Below are positions 22,201-37,200 of a DNA stretch of 64,000 bases, piece by piece. The notes under the pieces are model-generated. The model was not told where the DNA came from. It saw only the letters and a list, made by a program, of their open reading frames with translations, and did no database searches. The position numbers and the translations under genes are program-made. The DNA is from Microplitis mediator (Eukaryota; Arthropoda; Insecta; Hymenoptera; Braconidae), in contig NC_079974.1 in the NCBI RefSeq assembly GCF_029852145.1, positions 21,430,082 through 21,494,081 of the forward strand, read 5' to 3'. How positions within the stretch are numbered: the first letter of the stretch is position 1; every line of letters begins with the position of its first letter.

Positions 22201-25200
22201 AAATTATCACTTTATCTGCCGTTACTTTATAAAAAATTTTTATTAATTTCTTATCAAAGATTGGACTAATTTGTACACAGAAAAAAAATTTTCTAAAAAA
22301 GAATATTTACTTTCAGTATGAATTTTTTTTTCTGTGTAACAATTAAAATTTATTCTGATTGGCAAAATAGATTTAAAATAACAGCCTTGTTAAAAAACCA
22401 AAAGAAAAATAAAAATTTTACCTTGAATGTGTGACTGTGATTGACTGTGTGCAATTTGCTGCTCTAACTGCTGTAAAGTTGCACGTTGTCCAATTTGCGA
22501 GGCGCTCTGACTATGCTGAATTTTATTACTATTATTTTTATTGACATCATCGTCAATGGGTTTTAGATTAACGGTGAATTTAGTGTTGTACGGTAGCGTT
22601 TGATACTTGGGGTCATTTTTATTTATATTAAAATTATTTTCATTGTTGTCGTTGTTGGGTATATGACTGTAGGGTTCAATAGCTGCGACATTACCCGCTG
22701 GTCTCAGTTTGTTGTTGTTATTATTATTATTATTATTATTAGTAGTATTATTATTGTTATTATTATTATTATTATTATTGTTGGTAGTTGATGTAAAGTC
22801 TTGATGTTTGTTTAGCTGATCAGTGAGACAGGGAGTCATTGTCGTACTTGTAGAACTTGTTGTTATTGTTGACGCAGAGGTAATTTGATGACGATTATTT
22901 GCTATTTGTTGTTGGGTAAGCAGACGTTGATTTAACGCCCGTTTACGTTGGAGTCTACCCTGCAGCTGTGCTATTCTTGCGTCAATTGATACCATTTCTG
23001 CTTGACGCTGCGCCAGGACCAACCTTTGCTGCGACACCACTTGGTTTTGCTGCTCGTTCATTTTATTACGGAACTGCAAGGACACAAATTTGATTTATTA
23101 TTAATGAGAGAGTTGATTATTTACTGGTTGGTTTGTTTAATTATTTAAAGATTGAAGGGGTACCATAAGCTCACGACGAAGTTTCTCGAGCTCAGCACTG
23201 GCTGTAGACGGCACTTGGCCACTGACACCACTTCCAGCAGCATTTCCGTTGTGTCGACCACGCAACTCCTCGAGTTGTCGTGTCAGCTCCTCAACCTTTG
23301 CAACAGCCAACGACAATTCTTTTTCCTTTTCATTGAACAGGGCTCTTATACAGTCTAGGTCGGAGGCTGTAAGTACATACAATAAAGAAAAAAATATATT
23401 ATATATAAGAAGACACTGGGGATTAGTTTTGTCTTGGGTAAAAAAAAATTTATAAAAATAAAACTTAAAATATATATAGAGGGATGCAATATAAAATCGA
23501 TGGGAGATTGTCATGTTCTATAAAACCTGAGACAATAATAAGAGGCTTCTGATTTATATTGTCTGCATCGACTTGTCTTTAATTTTGACATTATTATTAT
23601 TTTAATTCAGTTTTTAAAAATATTCTTTTTTACTTGGGGTAAAATTTTTATCGATTACTTTAAATTGATATATTTAGTAAACTATGAAATTTATGGAAAA
23701 ATTACATGAGACCTTTTTTGTAGGAAATTTAATTCTCTACAAAATTGATATCATTAATTTTTATCGTAACTCTGATAGTTCATCCAGATTTTGAATTCAA
23801 AGTTTTGGAGAATGAAAATTTGTTATAATGAAATTTTTTTTGGGCTGAATTAAAATTTTGAACAAATTAGAGAGTTTGCGCACAAACTTCTTAGAATATC
23901 ATTTGTAGAGAATTAAATTCTCTACAGAAGTCCTCTCATTTATTTTTATTGTATCTGCAATAGTTTGCCCAGAGTTTAACTTCAAAGTTTTTCAGATGTA
24001 AATTTTTGACGGAAAATTTTTCTGTGAAGATTTTCGTCATCAGTATAAAGGTACAAAGTTTAAAAAAAAGTCATTGTTAAGAACAAGTTGATAAAGAAAA
24101 TTAGAAAATTATTATTGAAGACTTTTTAATTTACATTTGATGAAATTTTATTTATTGTTACCATTAATCAGTCAATTATTTTTGTCCAGTACAAAGAAAA
24201 TGGTAATAAAAATATATTTGAACACACTGGTAGTATAAAGTCTTTGATAGTCCGATTAGAAGTGAAGTTAACGATTACCTATAATTTTAAACTCTTTCAG
24301 ACGTTAATAGCTCCATAAATTCCCTCGCAAAAGCTATACCGTATCGTTGTATACAACGTGAGTTATTCCCAAAGATTGAAAGAAAAACTATCAAAGAAAA
24401 TTGGAAATGAAAATATATATATTTACACAAAATCTAAATGTCAAAAGTAAATAAATAAAAGCCGAAAATACCGAGTATTGGAAACCGATTTTTATTTTAC
24501 AAAATAAATAAATATATTTGTTTAGTTGTAAAAATTATTCAGTTGAATTTTTTTCTACAAACGATCGATTTACTCAAACTTTCATCAATAAACTTCAGCT
24601 TATATTTGATAGAAAAAAAACGCATGATAGTTTTTTTATCAGCATGAACATTTTGTTATTTTTAATTAACTTTAAAACTAATCAGATACTTTTAATATTA
24701 AAAAATATTTCCACAAAGTTTTCCTCGTTAAATTACTAAAATTAGTGTATTGTGGCGTAAATTACTGGGGCTTATCCGCGGTGTAATCAACTCTCAAACT
24801 ATGTCGCTATGAAGTGAATTTAAAGTAAAAAAAAAAAAATAATAATAAAGACGGGGGTTAGGAGGCAGTCTTTGAAGTCATTATATTGCTATTGCCGCAC
24901 CTCTGTGTCTCAGATAGTTTTTTATCCACTAACTCTTTTCATAGTACCTCGCTCGTTTATTTGGACATATATATATGTATATACGCGTGGGTCGCGGTCT
25001 TTTATGCAGCTCACAAGACTCGCGCGCGCAGCTTTAAATGAAAAAGACAAAGAAATTTTCTCTCTCTCTCTCTCTCTCTTATTTATTATTATTTTAGTAT
25101 ATATATAAAACAAACCACACTTGAGGTGTGAAAAGCTCTTTTCAAATTTTATTCCTTTGTTTATTATTTCATGAGTCAGATAAAAAAAAATTTTTACACA

Positions 25201-28200
25201 AATTTTCTACTAAAAATTTATTTGTAAAATCGTGATAAAAAGTTGCGATTAAAAATGCACGGAAAGAAAATTATGGAAACTGTTCCCATAATTTTGTGAA
25301 ATTTTTTCCTATATCATCATAGGAATTACAACCATAAATTATGGGAGCTGTTCCTATAATTATAGGAATGTTTCCCATAATTATAGGAATAGGTCCAATA
25401 ATTTATAGGAATAATTTCTATAATATTATGGGAATCATTCCTATAAAATATAGGAACTATTCCTAGAAATTATAGGAATCATTCCCGTAAATTATAGGAA
25501 CCATTCCCATAACATTATAGGAATAGTTACCATATCATTATAGGAAACATTCCTATAATTTTATGGGAATGGTTCCCATATTATCATAAAAAAATTAATT
25601 TAAAGAAAAGTGTGGCAATAACTTTTACAATACACAGAAATTTGATTAAGTATAGAAATAAAAATTCAAACATTGAAAAAAAAATCCATATTTAGCATAA
25701 ATATTAAAATTTTCAAAAAAATTTTTTTTAACAAATTTAGCGTTGAAAAAGCATCATTTGGATCTCTCCATATTATTCGGGAAATTTCTACACTGTTTTG
25801 CAAAAAAAAAAATTTTATGATATTTGGGAGTGGTTCCCATAACATAATGGGAATAGTTCCCATAATATATTATAGGAATGGTTCCCATATTGGTATAGGA
25901 TCTATTCCCATACCATTATGGAAATGGTTCCCATAATGGTTTAGGAATTATTCTCATACTATTATGGAAACTATTCTCATAAATTATAGGAACGATCCCT
26001 ATAATAGGATAGGTATTATTCCCATAGCATTATGGGAACCATTGCCATAATGAATAGCAAAACTTTCCATAATTTTCTTTCCGTGTGATGAATAATCTTG
26101 AAAAAAAATACGCTGACACTTAAATTATATTCTCATTGGTAAGTATGAATGGCATTATCGCGTAGCTTTTTATAATGCAGAATAGACATCAGCATTTGCG
26201 CTCAGGATGCTGGTATGGGGATAAAACTTTTGTGGACGTGATGAGAGTGTGGGTAAAGTGGTGAGTATAGAACATTTTGCTCTCAGTTCACAACTTTTTT
26301 ACAATTGAAAGATAGTATTATCTATACATATATACATTTATACATACATATATATGTATATAGATTGAAGTAAAATAGTGTGGAGCAGAGAAGTAGAATG
26401 TAGAGAGTGGGCTGTGGGTTAAGAGTTAAAGAGACAGACATTACAACATTGCATTTTCCAACATGACCCATTTTCACCGTATAATTCATATCGAAACTAT
26501 ATTATAATAATATAAGTAAATTTTCGATTTGTGACATCGACATTTCCTGAATCGCTCAATAAATATAAGAATAAAAAGTATCAGGGTAAAACTTATAATA
26601 ATACTAAAGTACATTTCATATATGAAGTGAATAAATATACTCTTTGCTCTATAACCTTTTCTATTTTTTTTTTTTTATTTCAATCCTATTGTATTGATGT
26701 AGTGATTTTTTTTATTTCCGCTGTATTTAATTCGTAGTTTTATAGTCGAGTGTTGAAGAGATTTTTTACTGGCATTTTTAGTTATAATTCAGTTTATATT
26801 TTTTTTTTTTTTGAACATAATGGGGGATTATTTTGAATTATTTTATAGACATAAATGGATGAATTGAAGTATGTAGTTTAATATATATAAGCTGAGAGGT
26901 AGAGTAAATATATATGTATTTATTATTTATATAAGTAGTTAAGGAATGTGAAAAGGTGGGATTATTGCGAACTATTTTCATGAATGGATAGAGATAATTC
27001 TCGTGAGAAAATATATAATATTAAGTAGGAGAATAAAATGAAATAAAAGATAAAGAGGATAGTGAATTTTTGGACGGTTGGGTTTAAAAAACACGAGAAT
27101 GTCGTTTAGCTGATGTGAGAAGTGGGATGAAATTTAAAAAAAAATAAAAAGTATTGAATGAAAAAGGAAACTGTTGAAGAGGAAGAAGTTTAGGTGTCGG
27201 CGGAAAATAATGCAGTTGGATACGTTCGTGCGGTTGCATTCGAACGAGTATTTTATGTATAAGAAAAAAAGTACGAAAAAATATAAAAGAATTTAAGAAG
27301 TGGAGAACAAGAGCTTTTTCAAGAGTGAGCTCAATCATGGCATTGATGTATATATTTTAAGAAACAAATAAATGAATTTATAAATCACTGAATATATATA
27401 GAGATAAGATTACATTGTATTGTATAGATGAGCAATACAAAGTTATTTCCGATTGCCGCTGAATGAGCAAAGTGGTTTACCAGTGGATGCTTTTTATTTT
27501 TCATTCCCTAATATATAGTCTTTGGGTTTATATATATATAAAGACGATTCAAGAAGACAAGATGCGCGGAATTGTATAAATTTCACGTATCGAATAAACG
27601 TCCACTGACATTTGATACCCGTATTTTCTTTTCGTTTGGTATCTAAGGTCGATTTGTGATAGGAAGCAATATCGAGACAATTTTACCTTTTTCCTTGCTC
27701 GTTTTTTTATTTTATTTTTCTTCGAGATGCTCTTCTGTGTTGGGGATTTTTTTTTTACTTTGTATCAAGTGATATTGTCTTTCTTTGCTGATTTATAATG
27801 CTAAAATTTATTTGGGGTGCGTTATATACCATAGGCTTATAAGGATTCAACAAAATTTTATTGTTTTTATAGTGCTTATTTTTTTTTTCAAATGTATACT
27901 ATTCGAGATAAGGGATGTTCATGAAACTTTTATTCCTAAGATTTTTAGGGTATGAATTTACTGAACAGGTTCGTGTATAATGGAAGTATTAAAAAAAAAA
28001 TTTATGATCTGAAGATTCTGGTTATTAATTAGTTACTTTAAAAATTTTTTCCGGAATTGACTGGTTCAGGGGACAGGATTATCCTAATATCTGCTTAGGA
28101 CACTCGAGGATCTTCAATAGTTTCTTTGTCCGATTATTTAAAAATGTACTTCCTTGAAAATTTCTAGTTGGACTACACAGAAAAAAAGGATTTCTTGGCG

Positions 28201-31200
28201 CAAAAAATTTTTTCTTGTTCTAAGAAAATTTTTACTTGACCCAAGAAATTTTTTGTATTATAAAGTGAAAACAAAACTTTTCTTGGGGTAAGAAAAAATT
28301 TTATCGGAACAAGAAAAAAATTTTTTAGGCGAGAAAAAACTTCTTGAGCCAAGAAAAATTTTTGTCTTCAATTCATCATACAAAATATTTCTTGCGCCAA
28401 TAAATTCTTTTTTTCTGTGTATCTATTGTGAAATCTCTATTTTTAAATAAATTAGGCTTTGACGAGTTCGTAAAAGCTGCATTGTCATTTTGAACGTAAC
28501 ACACCCCCGCGTTACGAGTCTCGTAACTTTTACATGATTTTAAATTCACACTTTGCAATTTTCGTTTTTATTAAAATATTTTACGGTCTAAAATAATTCA
28601 AGTACTTGCATATTCACATAATTTTTTAGTAATCACTAAAATTATTGTAAATCCAATAACTATGTAAACTATGAAAAATTTTCGGAGTGAATGTGAAGCG
28701 GATGTTTTTTTATTTTTATTTGTTGAATTCCCTCGGAATGAAATTCGCTACGGCGGGAATTTATTTGAACATCGAAATTTCGAATCGGTGAGTGGATGCG
28801 GGTTGAAATAAAATCCACATGAATTCAAAGTGACCTCTGAAAAAAAAATTTTCTATTGACTCCATATGCGGAGTAATTTTTTCCAACTTCCGGAATTCTG
28901 ATTCAAATAAAATCCGCATTCACTCCCGATTTTTTCGGTGTATTATTTACTGATCAACTATAAAAATTTTAATATCACTTTTATTAAAATATAACAAGTA
29001 TTTTACTTATTCATAAAATTTGATAAAAAAATTTTAATTAAATTTTTTTTTCATTATTAAGTGGTTTATATTAAATTCTTTTTTACTCTTGAATTTTATA
29101 CAAGAACGGATTTACTTGAGCTTTGTAACTGCACGCAAAGTGCCAGCTGTTCCTCTTACAGAGTGCATATCAAGTTTAGCTTCTTGCTTTTTAGATGTAT
29201 ATAAATATATATTAAGTCCTGAATGTAATTTGTTTTTATTGTTTGCTCGAACAATTGTCTACTCGTGTTACTGCTAAATTTAATCTGTTTTATTTACCGA
29301 GTTTCCATTCTTCTAGATTAAGAATTATTTTTAAAAGTCAAAAAAAAAATTAGATCATTTAATTGTTAAATAGAATTTTAAAGTTATAATAAGTAATTAA
29401 AAGTTTGGTCATATATAAAAAATACGTGAACTTTGGCCTTTCGAAGTTATTTGATTGAATCGCTTGGCAAAGAATTTAAAGAGTACAGGACACAGAAGTG
29501 GTGTAATGCAGTTTGGATGTATATAGTTTCTGCAGAAGGAAGTTAGTTTGAACTTGTGCTTCGTTTTATGTCAAAAAGAGCCAGACAAGTGAGCACTATT
29601 GTGCAATTCGTGGATACATACGTACATAGATATACACGGAAAGAAAATTATGGGAAGTTTTGCTATGCATTATGGGAATGGTTCCCATAATGGTATGGGA
29701 ATAGTACCTATACTACTATAGGGATGGTTCCCATATATTATGGGAACCGTCCCCATAATAGTATGGGAATGATTCCCATACCATTATGGGAATGGTTCCC
29801 ATACCATTATGAGAATAGTTCCCATAATATTATGGGAACCATTTCCATATCATTATGGGAATCATTCTCATACTATTATGGGAATGGTTCCCATATTGGT
29901 ATAGGAACTATTCCCATAATGTTATGGGAACCATCCCTATAATATCATAAATTTTTTTTTTTGCACAATAGTGTAGAAATTTCCCAAAATTTGAATTTTC
30001 TTGAATGTTTTGTGCTGACAAAAAATTCTTGTTAAAAATTTTAATGTTTTTTTTGCCAAATACGATTTTTTTTTCAATGTTTGAATTTTTGTTTTTATGT
30101 TTAATAATATTTCTGTGTGTTGTAGAAGTGATTACCACACTTCTTTAAAATAATTTTTTCATGATAATATGGGAACCATTCCCATAATATTATAAGAATG
30201 GTTCCTATAATAGTATGGGAATGGTTCCCATAATATTATAGAAAGTATTCCTATAAATTATAGGAACCATTCCTATAATTATAGGAATCATTCCTATAGT
30301 GTTATGGGTATCATTCCCATAATTATAGGAACTATTCCTATAATTATGGGAAACATTCCTATAATGATAGGAACCGCTCCCATAATTTATGGTCGTAATT
30401 CCTATGATGGTATAGGAAAAAATTTTACAAAATTATGGGAACCGCTGCCATAATTTTCTTTCCGTGTAGACTAGAAATACGATTCGCGGGGAAGGGGAGA
30501 AGTATAAAGTTAAAAAAATTTCCAGATGAATTGTTTTGTTGGTGAGAACAGAAAATTGCCGTTTTTACTGGCTAGAGTAACATCCATTCGTGCAAATGAA
30601 TTTGTTCCTTTCCAATCACTTTTTTTTTATTTGCTCGAACACAACTTTTTTTAAAAATTTTTATTTCGCTGTACATAAAATACTATTTTTTCAACATACA
30701 CGCGGACACTGAATTTTACGTTTCTACTTTTTATTTATTTTTTTTTTTTTGACGACAGAAAATTTTTTTTACGATGAAAAATATTTATCGCAATGCAAGA
30801 TAAAATAAAGTGAAAGCTCCAATTATCGAGAGTATCACAATTATTGACATTTTATTGTTCGCCGTTAATAAAAGTTTTTTATACATCATTTAGTTGCAAT
30901 CCAAAAATACACTGGATTAATAAAAAAATATAAAAATCTATATTTGGCTGTTGTAATAAAGATGTTGATAAAATTTACAATTATAAAAAAATTTAATAGC
31001 TTGTTATTTTTATTATTTTCTTTATATTTAATTAAACACCAACTATCAGTTGATAAATTTAAATAAAATTCCAACTTCAACTCGGAGAAGTTTTACGCTT
31101 GAGATATGCTAATTATTTACTTTTTATCGACCGTTAACTTACACGTGATTATAAAAAACATTTTAATCTCTGGCGTCAAGTTAAAAATAGACGGATTTTT

Positions 31201-34200
31201 TTTTTATAATTTTTTGATTATTTATTTATTTATTTATAAGAAAGTCCTTTTTTCTGTGTAATAATTAAACGAGGGTTAAACGAGTTGAGTAGAAGTGGTA
31301 TCTAGTTTAATGCACAAGGAATTAATATCGATTTATCGTGTACTTTGGATCATAATGATCACGCAATATGAACAGACCAATGGACGTAAGCCTGTAAATT
31401 CGTTATAAGTTATAGCATGTCAATAATTGGGACATTAAAGTTATTTATAAGCAATAATGTGTTTATATTTAGTGTCGGGTATTATCAAGATAATAATAAT
31501 AATTAATTAAACTATTTACGAGCCTACGTGGAGATAATTTTTCAATGAAAATTATTATCTTAGAGCAATAAACCCGGGAAAGGACAAAAAAGACAAAACG
31601 TAATCCGGCTGCGGGAATAGAAAGTAAATTCCGCAAAATTTATTTTAAAATTTTGAACCCCTGCAAGATCAGCAAAAATCGTCAGAAAAAAAGTTTTAAT
31701 TTATTTTATCAACTTGGACGAATTTTTTGTAGGATCTAGCCAAGTTTTTTCATTAAAAAGTTACAAGAAAAAGAACCCATGGAATTTTTCGTTATTCTAA
31801 AAGTTTTAAATAGCCGCCATTTCTAAACTAATTAATCGATTTTTTAAGCTTCGAACTCGGCCAAGGAAGCAAGCAAATTATGGAAAAATTTTCAAAAAGT
31901 CGCGGTGTGAATACAAATTCAAATTATTTATAAATTTTGAAAAAGTGTTTTGTACTTCAACGTTTACTCTCATGGTAAAAATAATTATTGCAATAGAGAA
32001 AAAAATAAAAATTATTAGATTATATAATATATTTGATATATACTAAATATATTGATTAAACAATGTCTAGTCATGTCAATAATTGGACTAATTATACAAA
32101 GAGGTAAAAAAGTTTTTTTTTTTCATTAAATAATTGACTGAATTTCTCAGTGGGAAAAATTATTGATAATTTAAATTTATTTTGTGACGGATTAACTATT
32201 TTTAGAGGAGTTAAAATGAAATCTATAAAATATATATATTTAATAAAAGATAAAATTTAATACCGTGTAAGATAAATTTGAATTAAATTTTTACGACTGA
32301 ATAAACTTGACAGTAATTATTACCAATAATTTATTTGATAAATTTTTATATTGAGGTCAAGTTTAGTACGAAATAAATTTATTTTTTTTTTTTTTTTCTA
32401 ATATTAACTTCAAATTAAAGTGGTAATAATAAAATGAATGGAGAGTTTAAATTGACCTTCGTTAATTTTAGGAGTACATTGATCGATAAATGATATAAAT
32501 AAGCAAGAGAGGATTGTAAAAATAAAACAGGTGAAATTTAGGTCGTGATTAAGTAATTTAAGATACAAAAAAAAAGGATTTTTTGGTGTAAAAAATTTTT
32601 ACTCGCCTCAAGGAAATTTTTACTTGATCTAAGAAATTTTTTGCATTATAGGGGAGGGTGGTGCAGAGCGGCCCCCCTAAGCCAATTATTACTTTTTGTG
32701 GTTTTCAACCATAAGATCACTTTACTTTTGACCTATTTCGAACAAATTTATGGACATTTTGCCAAAATTCTGAAAAAAAAAAATTTTTTTTTGTGGGACA
32801 GAGTGGCCCCCCTCCAAAAGATGATAAAAAAATTTTTTTTTTTCGTTTTTTTTTAAATTGTTTTCATCATTAAGAATGTATTTCTTTCTCTTGACAACTA
32901 TTTTTGGTTTTATGTTACTCGAAAAAAATTTTTTAAGGTGTAATAAAAAAAAAAAACAATTCTATAGTTTTACTTTATTCCAAAAATTTATCAACTAAAA
33001 GAAGAAATTTTATTTTTATAAATTTTTAGTGACCAAATTTGCCTCATAGAGAAACGGCTAAAAAATATGAAAAAATAATTTTTTCGGAAGTTTCGGCTGG
33101 TCCATTTTGCCCTAGGTGTTATGCGTAGGGCTAGAAATGTGGAATTATAATAATTTTTTTTTTAATTTGACGATAAAAATATGAAAAAATCAGTTTTTCA
33201 AAATTTTGGGCTTGTTCATTTTGCCCCAAATGTCATGCGTAGGGCTAAAGATGTGCGAACATATCGGATTTATAGTAATTAGTCGAAAAAAAAAAAATTT
33301 TTTTTGATCAAAATTTCAGGGGAGCCGCTCTGCCCCACCCTCCCCTAAATTAAAAACAAAAATTTTCTAGGGGCGGAAAAAAATTTTTTGAGTCGAGAAA
33401 GAAATTCTTGGGGCAAAAAATTTTTTTCCAGTCCTTAGAAAATTTTTGTCTTCAATTCATATCGCAAAATATTCGTTGCGGCAAGAAATCCTTTTTTTTC
33501 TGCAGTGTAAGTTTTTTTGACATGAAGATGATAAAGATAAAGTTGTTGAATAATGAAGTTTCAAGTGAGTTTTTTAGAATTTAAAAATAATAGCAAAGTT
33601 TGCTGTTTTTAAAAAGTCACTTTTAAATTTTACGAGTGTATATGTGACGAGTTAAATCTTTATTTAATAGATATAGATATATAAGATTTATTGTTAGTTG
33701 AGAATTGTCTGTCAATAACAGCTGCTATTCACTTAACTTTGACAAACTCAAATATCATTAAAAGAATCCAACATTTTTTCATTTTTTTATACTTTATTCT
33801 TTTATTTACTCTATTTGTTTAACGCTGAAAAAATAAACATCATTAAAAAATAAGAGTAAATAGTAAGAAAGTTAAGAATATTATATATTTACTCAGCCAA
33901 TTACTGCTTTAACAATAGACAAATAATGTTGCAAGTGAAATAATGCGGTGGTTGTAATTGAAAACCAGCATTTTTTTTATTATTAAGAATTATTTCTTTA
34001 AAGAAAACAGACTCGAAATTAGTCGGAAGTACGATAATCAAAATGAAAAAACGTGATAAAGAAAATGAGCGAGGGAACATAAATGTGAGAATAGCAAAGC
34101 TGCAGGAAGAGAAGAGAAAGAACCGGATGTATTTAATACAAAAGCTCTCATTGCTCGTAATATTAAAAAAAAAAAATTTTATTCGTTGATAAAAAAAATA

Positions 34201-37200
34201 TTTATAAATAATAATTCAGCGCCATTTGTTTTGATTTTGACGGGAAATTAAAATCCAAAGTAAATAGGAATATTTATAATTAAAATTTATTGTTTATTTA
34301 CAAAATAAATAGAGTGAAAATATATAAACTGAATAAACAAAGCAAAGATATTACTCAATGGTTCGTTAGATAGAGGTAAAAAAAGGTATTATTGTTATGA
34401 AAAAGTGTGTACGGATGTATAAATAAATAAAAAGGAAAAAAGGTAACACAATCAGGCACCTGATGAAAGTGAAGCAGATATTTTTCGAGGTAGAAATAAC
34501 CGAGGGCGATGATGTGGATTCGCGATGAATGCCAGCCAGTGAACACAAGGATAGATCAACCGAAGGATACTACCCGGGTTGAAAGGGAAGAGGGAGAATG
34601 GCATAATCCGGGGATCAGCATGTGCACCACCATCGCGAGAGACTGGATGCCCACATACGGTACGATATGCCGCCAGTGGCTTACCCACATATTCATATTT
34701 CCTAGTAAATAGATATGTATACAGATATATAAATGTATAAATGTATATATGTATGAGTAGAGCTATACAAGCTGCATACTCGTAAATATACACTGTTAAA
34801 AAAAATAGTAAATTTCCAATATGTTTACCAAACATATGTTATGGAAATTTACAATTTAGCGTATTGTAAAACTAAACAGTAAACAATATTTGTAAAATTA
34901 CAATGTCTCTCTGTAAAAATGATATTCAAATTGTACAATCACAAAAAAAAATTGTTATTTTACATTATTTTTGTATAAATCAGATACGTATAGTAATTTT
35001 ACAATAGTATAGTTAAAATTTTAACACCAATATGGTAAATTTATTATAAATTCATGTAATTAAATTTACTATAATTGTTGGTAATATTAGGGACAAAAAT
35101 TTGATTTTCAAATTACTACTAAATATTTGAAGATTTACCAAACACCAATTTAAATTTACTTATTTTCTTAGGAAATAAGAGATTGATATTGTAATTTTCC
35201 ATTTCCTTTACATTTATCTCGTACAAATTGTAATTTTACGATACTGTAGTGTACATTTCAATTATGAGATGGTAAATTTATCATAAAGATTTGTGATTTA
35301 CTTTACTGTTATTATTGGTAAAACTACAACAAAAGATTTGTTTTTGAAATTACAATAAAATTTTTTAATTTTTACAAAAAAATTATTCAAATTTACAAAT
35401 TTCATTCGGAAATAAAAAATCGATATTGTAAATTTACATTCCTTTTGAATTGATCTAATACAAATTGTAATTTTAAGACACTAAAGTGGACATTTCTAGT
35501 AAAATATGGTAAATTTGTCATAAATATTTGAGATTTAATTTACTGTTATTATTGGTAAAATTACAATAAAAGATTTGTTTTTGAAATTACAACAAAATTT
35601 TTTAATTTTTACAAAAAATTATTCAAATTTACATATTTCATTAAGAAATAAAAAGTCGATATTGTAATTTTACATTTCTTTTGTATTGATCTAATACAAA
35701 TTGTAATTTTAAGACACTACAGTGGACATTTCAAGTAAAATCCGGTAAATTTATCATAAATATTTGTGATATAACTGGCTGCAATTGTAAGTAAAACCAC
35801 CATAACAAATTGGTTTTTAAAACTATATCAAAACATTGAGCTATCAATCTAATATTTATTTAAATTTACATATTCTCTTGGGAAATTTTAAATGGATATT
35901 TTAGTTTTGATTTCTGAATTTTTCGCATTAAATAAATCAGAATTTGGATCTTACGATATACTAGAGGTGGAATAAAGGATTTATTATGAATATTAGTTAT
36001 TTAGTTTATTGCAATTATTAGTAACATTGAAAACAAAATAATATTCTCAATAACTGCAAAATTTATACTGAACAGAAAACATGTACAGTAATTAAAAATG
36101 AGCCAAAATGAATTATAAGATGAAAAATTTTTTTTATAATTTTTTGAGCATTAGTCTTTTGTGTCCTGGCATTATTTTAGCTTATAATGAGATCATTGAC
36201 ATAAGCTAGATTTACAATCTGTAAGTTGAAATTATAATTTTCGGTTTTTCTTATCAAGTTACATTTTAACCTTAAGGTTCTCTATCTGCAATACATATTT
36301 TCATATTCTCTATGAATTTTTATACTTTCTCGTAGTTTTCCTTTTTTTTTTTATCACGTCTTATTTAAAAAAAAGGATCGGAAGTAAGTCTCTCGACCGT
36401 TGCCTTATTTTACGATCTACCGAAACGCTTCAAACATGCCCTCAGACTTTTTTTTTTGTACTTTTTTTTTTCTCCAACTCTTTTTATTGTTTAAATATTT
36501 TTCTGATTCTACCATGTTATAGGGACGTTTTCAAATAATAAAGTTTATTTATAACAATTACAATACTTGGAATACTGCAACGTTAACATAATTAATTAAC
36601 CGATAATAAAATAACTGTAAAGTATCTATCTTCAATTTCATAACAAATCAATTATCAGTTTTGAAACGAAAAAGATATTTTACACAGTCTACATAAAATT
36701 TGTTGAGGCAGAATAAATTGACAGTTACCCATAATTTTATTATTAATTAATTAAATCTTGATTTCTACAATTTTTACCAATATTGCATTTTAACATACTG
36801 TGTGCGTGCTTTTATTCTTAGAAAATTAAAAAATTTTAAATTATTTAAAATTTCTTGTGAGTTTGCTATACAGATAAGCATTTGTTTATGAGTGAATTTG
36901 CTATCAAAGAATAAAGACTATATACATGTATAAAAATAACTCTCGGAAAAGATGTATAATCATATTCTTATACATGAAACGACACATACGCGTTAATTGT
37001 AGCAATGTATAGTATCGTTATATTTCATGTTATTTAAGAGATATTCAAAAACATTTACGGGACTAAGTTATTAAAATATACAACTGTGTGTTTGTAGACG
37101 TTTGAAAACAGCCAAATTCTTTTGCTTCTTCCTATACCAATATATGGACCAAAAACTAAACGGTTTGAAACCTTCGATGTTAAAACAAAGCAGTCAAGAC

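Noticed and set aside
29724..30138. Frames in the CACGGAAAG element (also 25666-25936)
   Set aside because: Products of the GGGAAT/ATTCCC array, repeated Pro-Ile-Leu-Trp-type peptides, no domain.
25258..30466. CRISPR-like regular short repeats
   Set aside because: The units are palindromes inside eukaryotic inverted-repeat elements, spacing is irregular and there are no cas genes; the genome is an insect's.
34452..34835. Overlapping frames on both strands in the GC-elevated patch
   Set aside because: Neither strand gives a recognisable protein or consistent splice context; kept only as a compositional anomaly.
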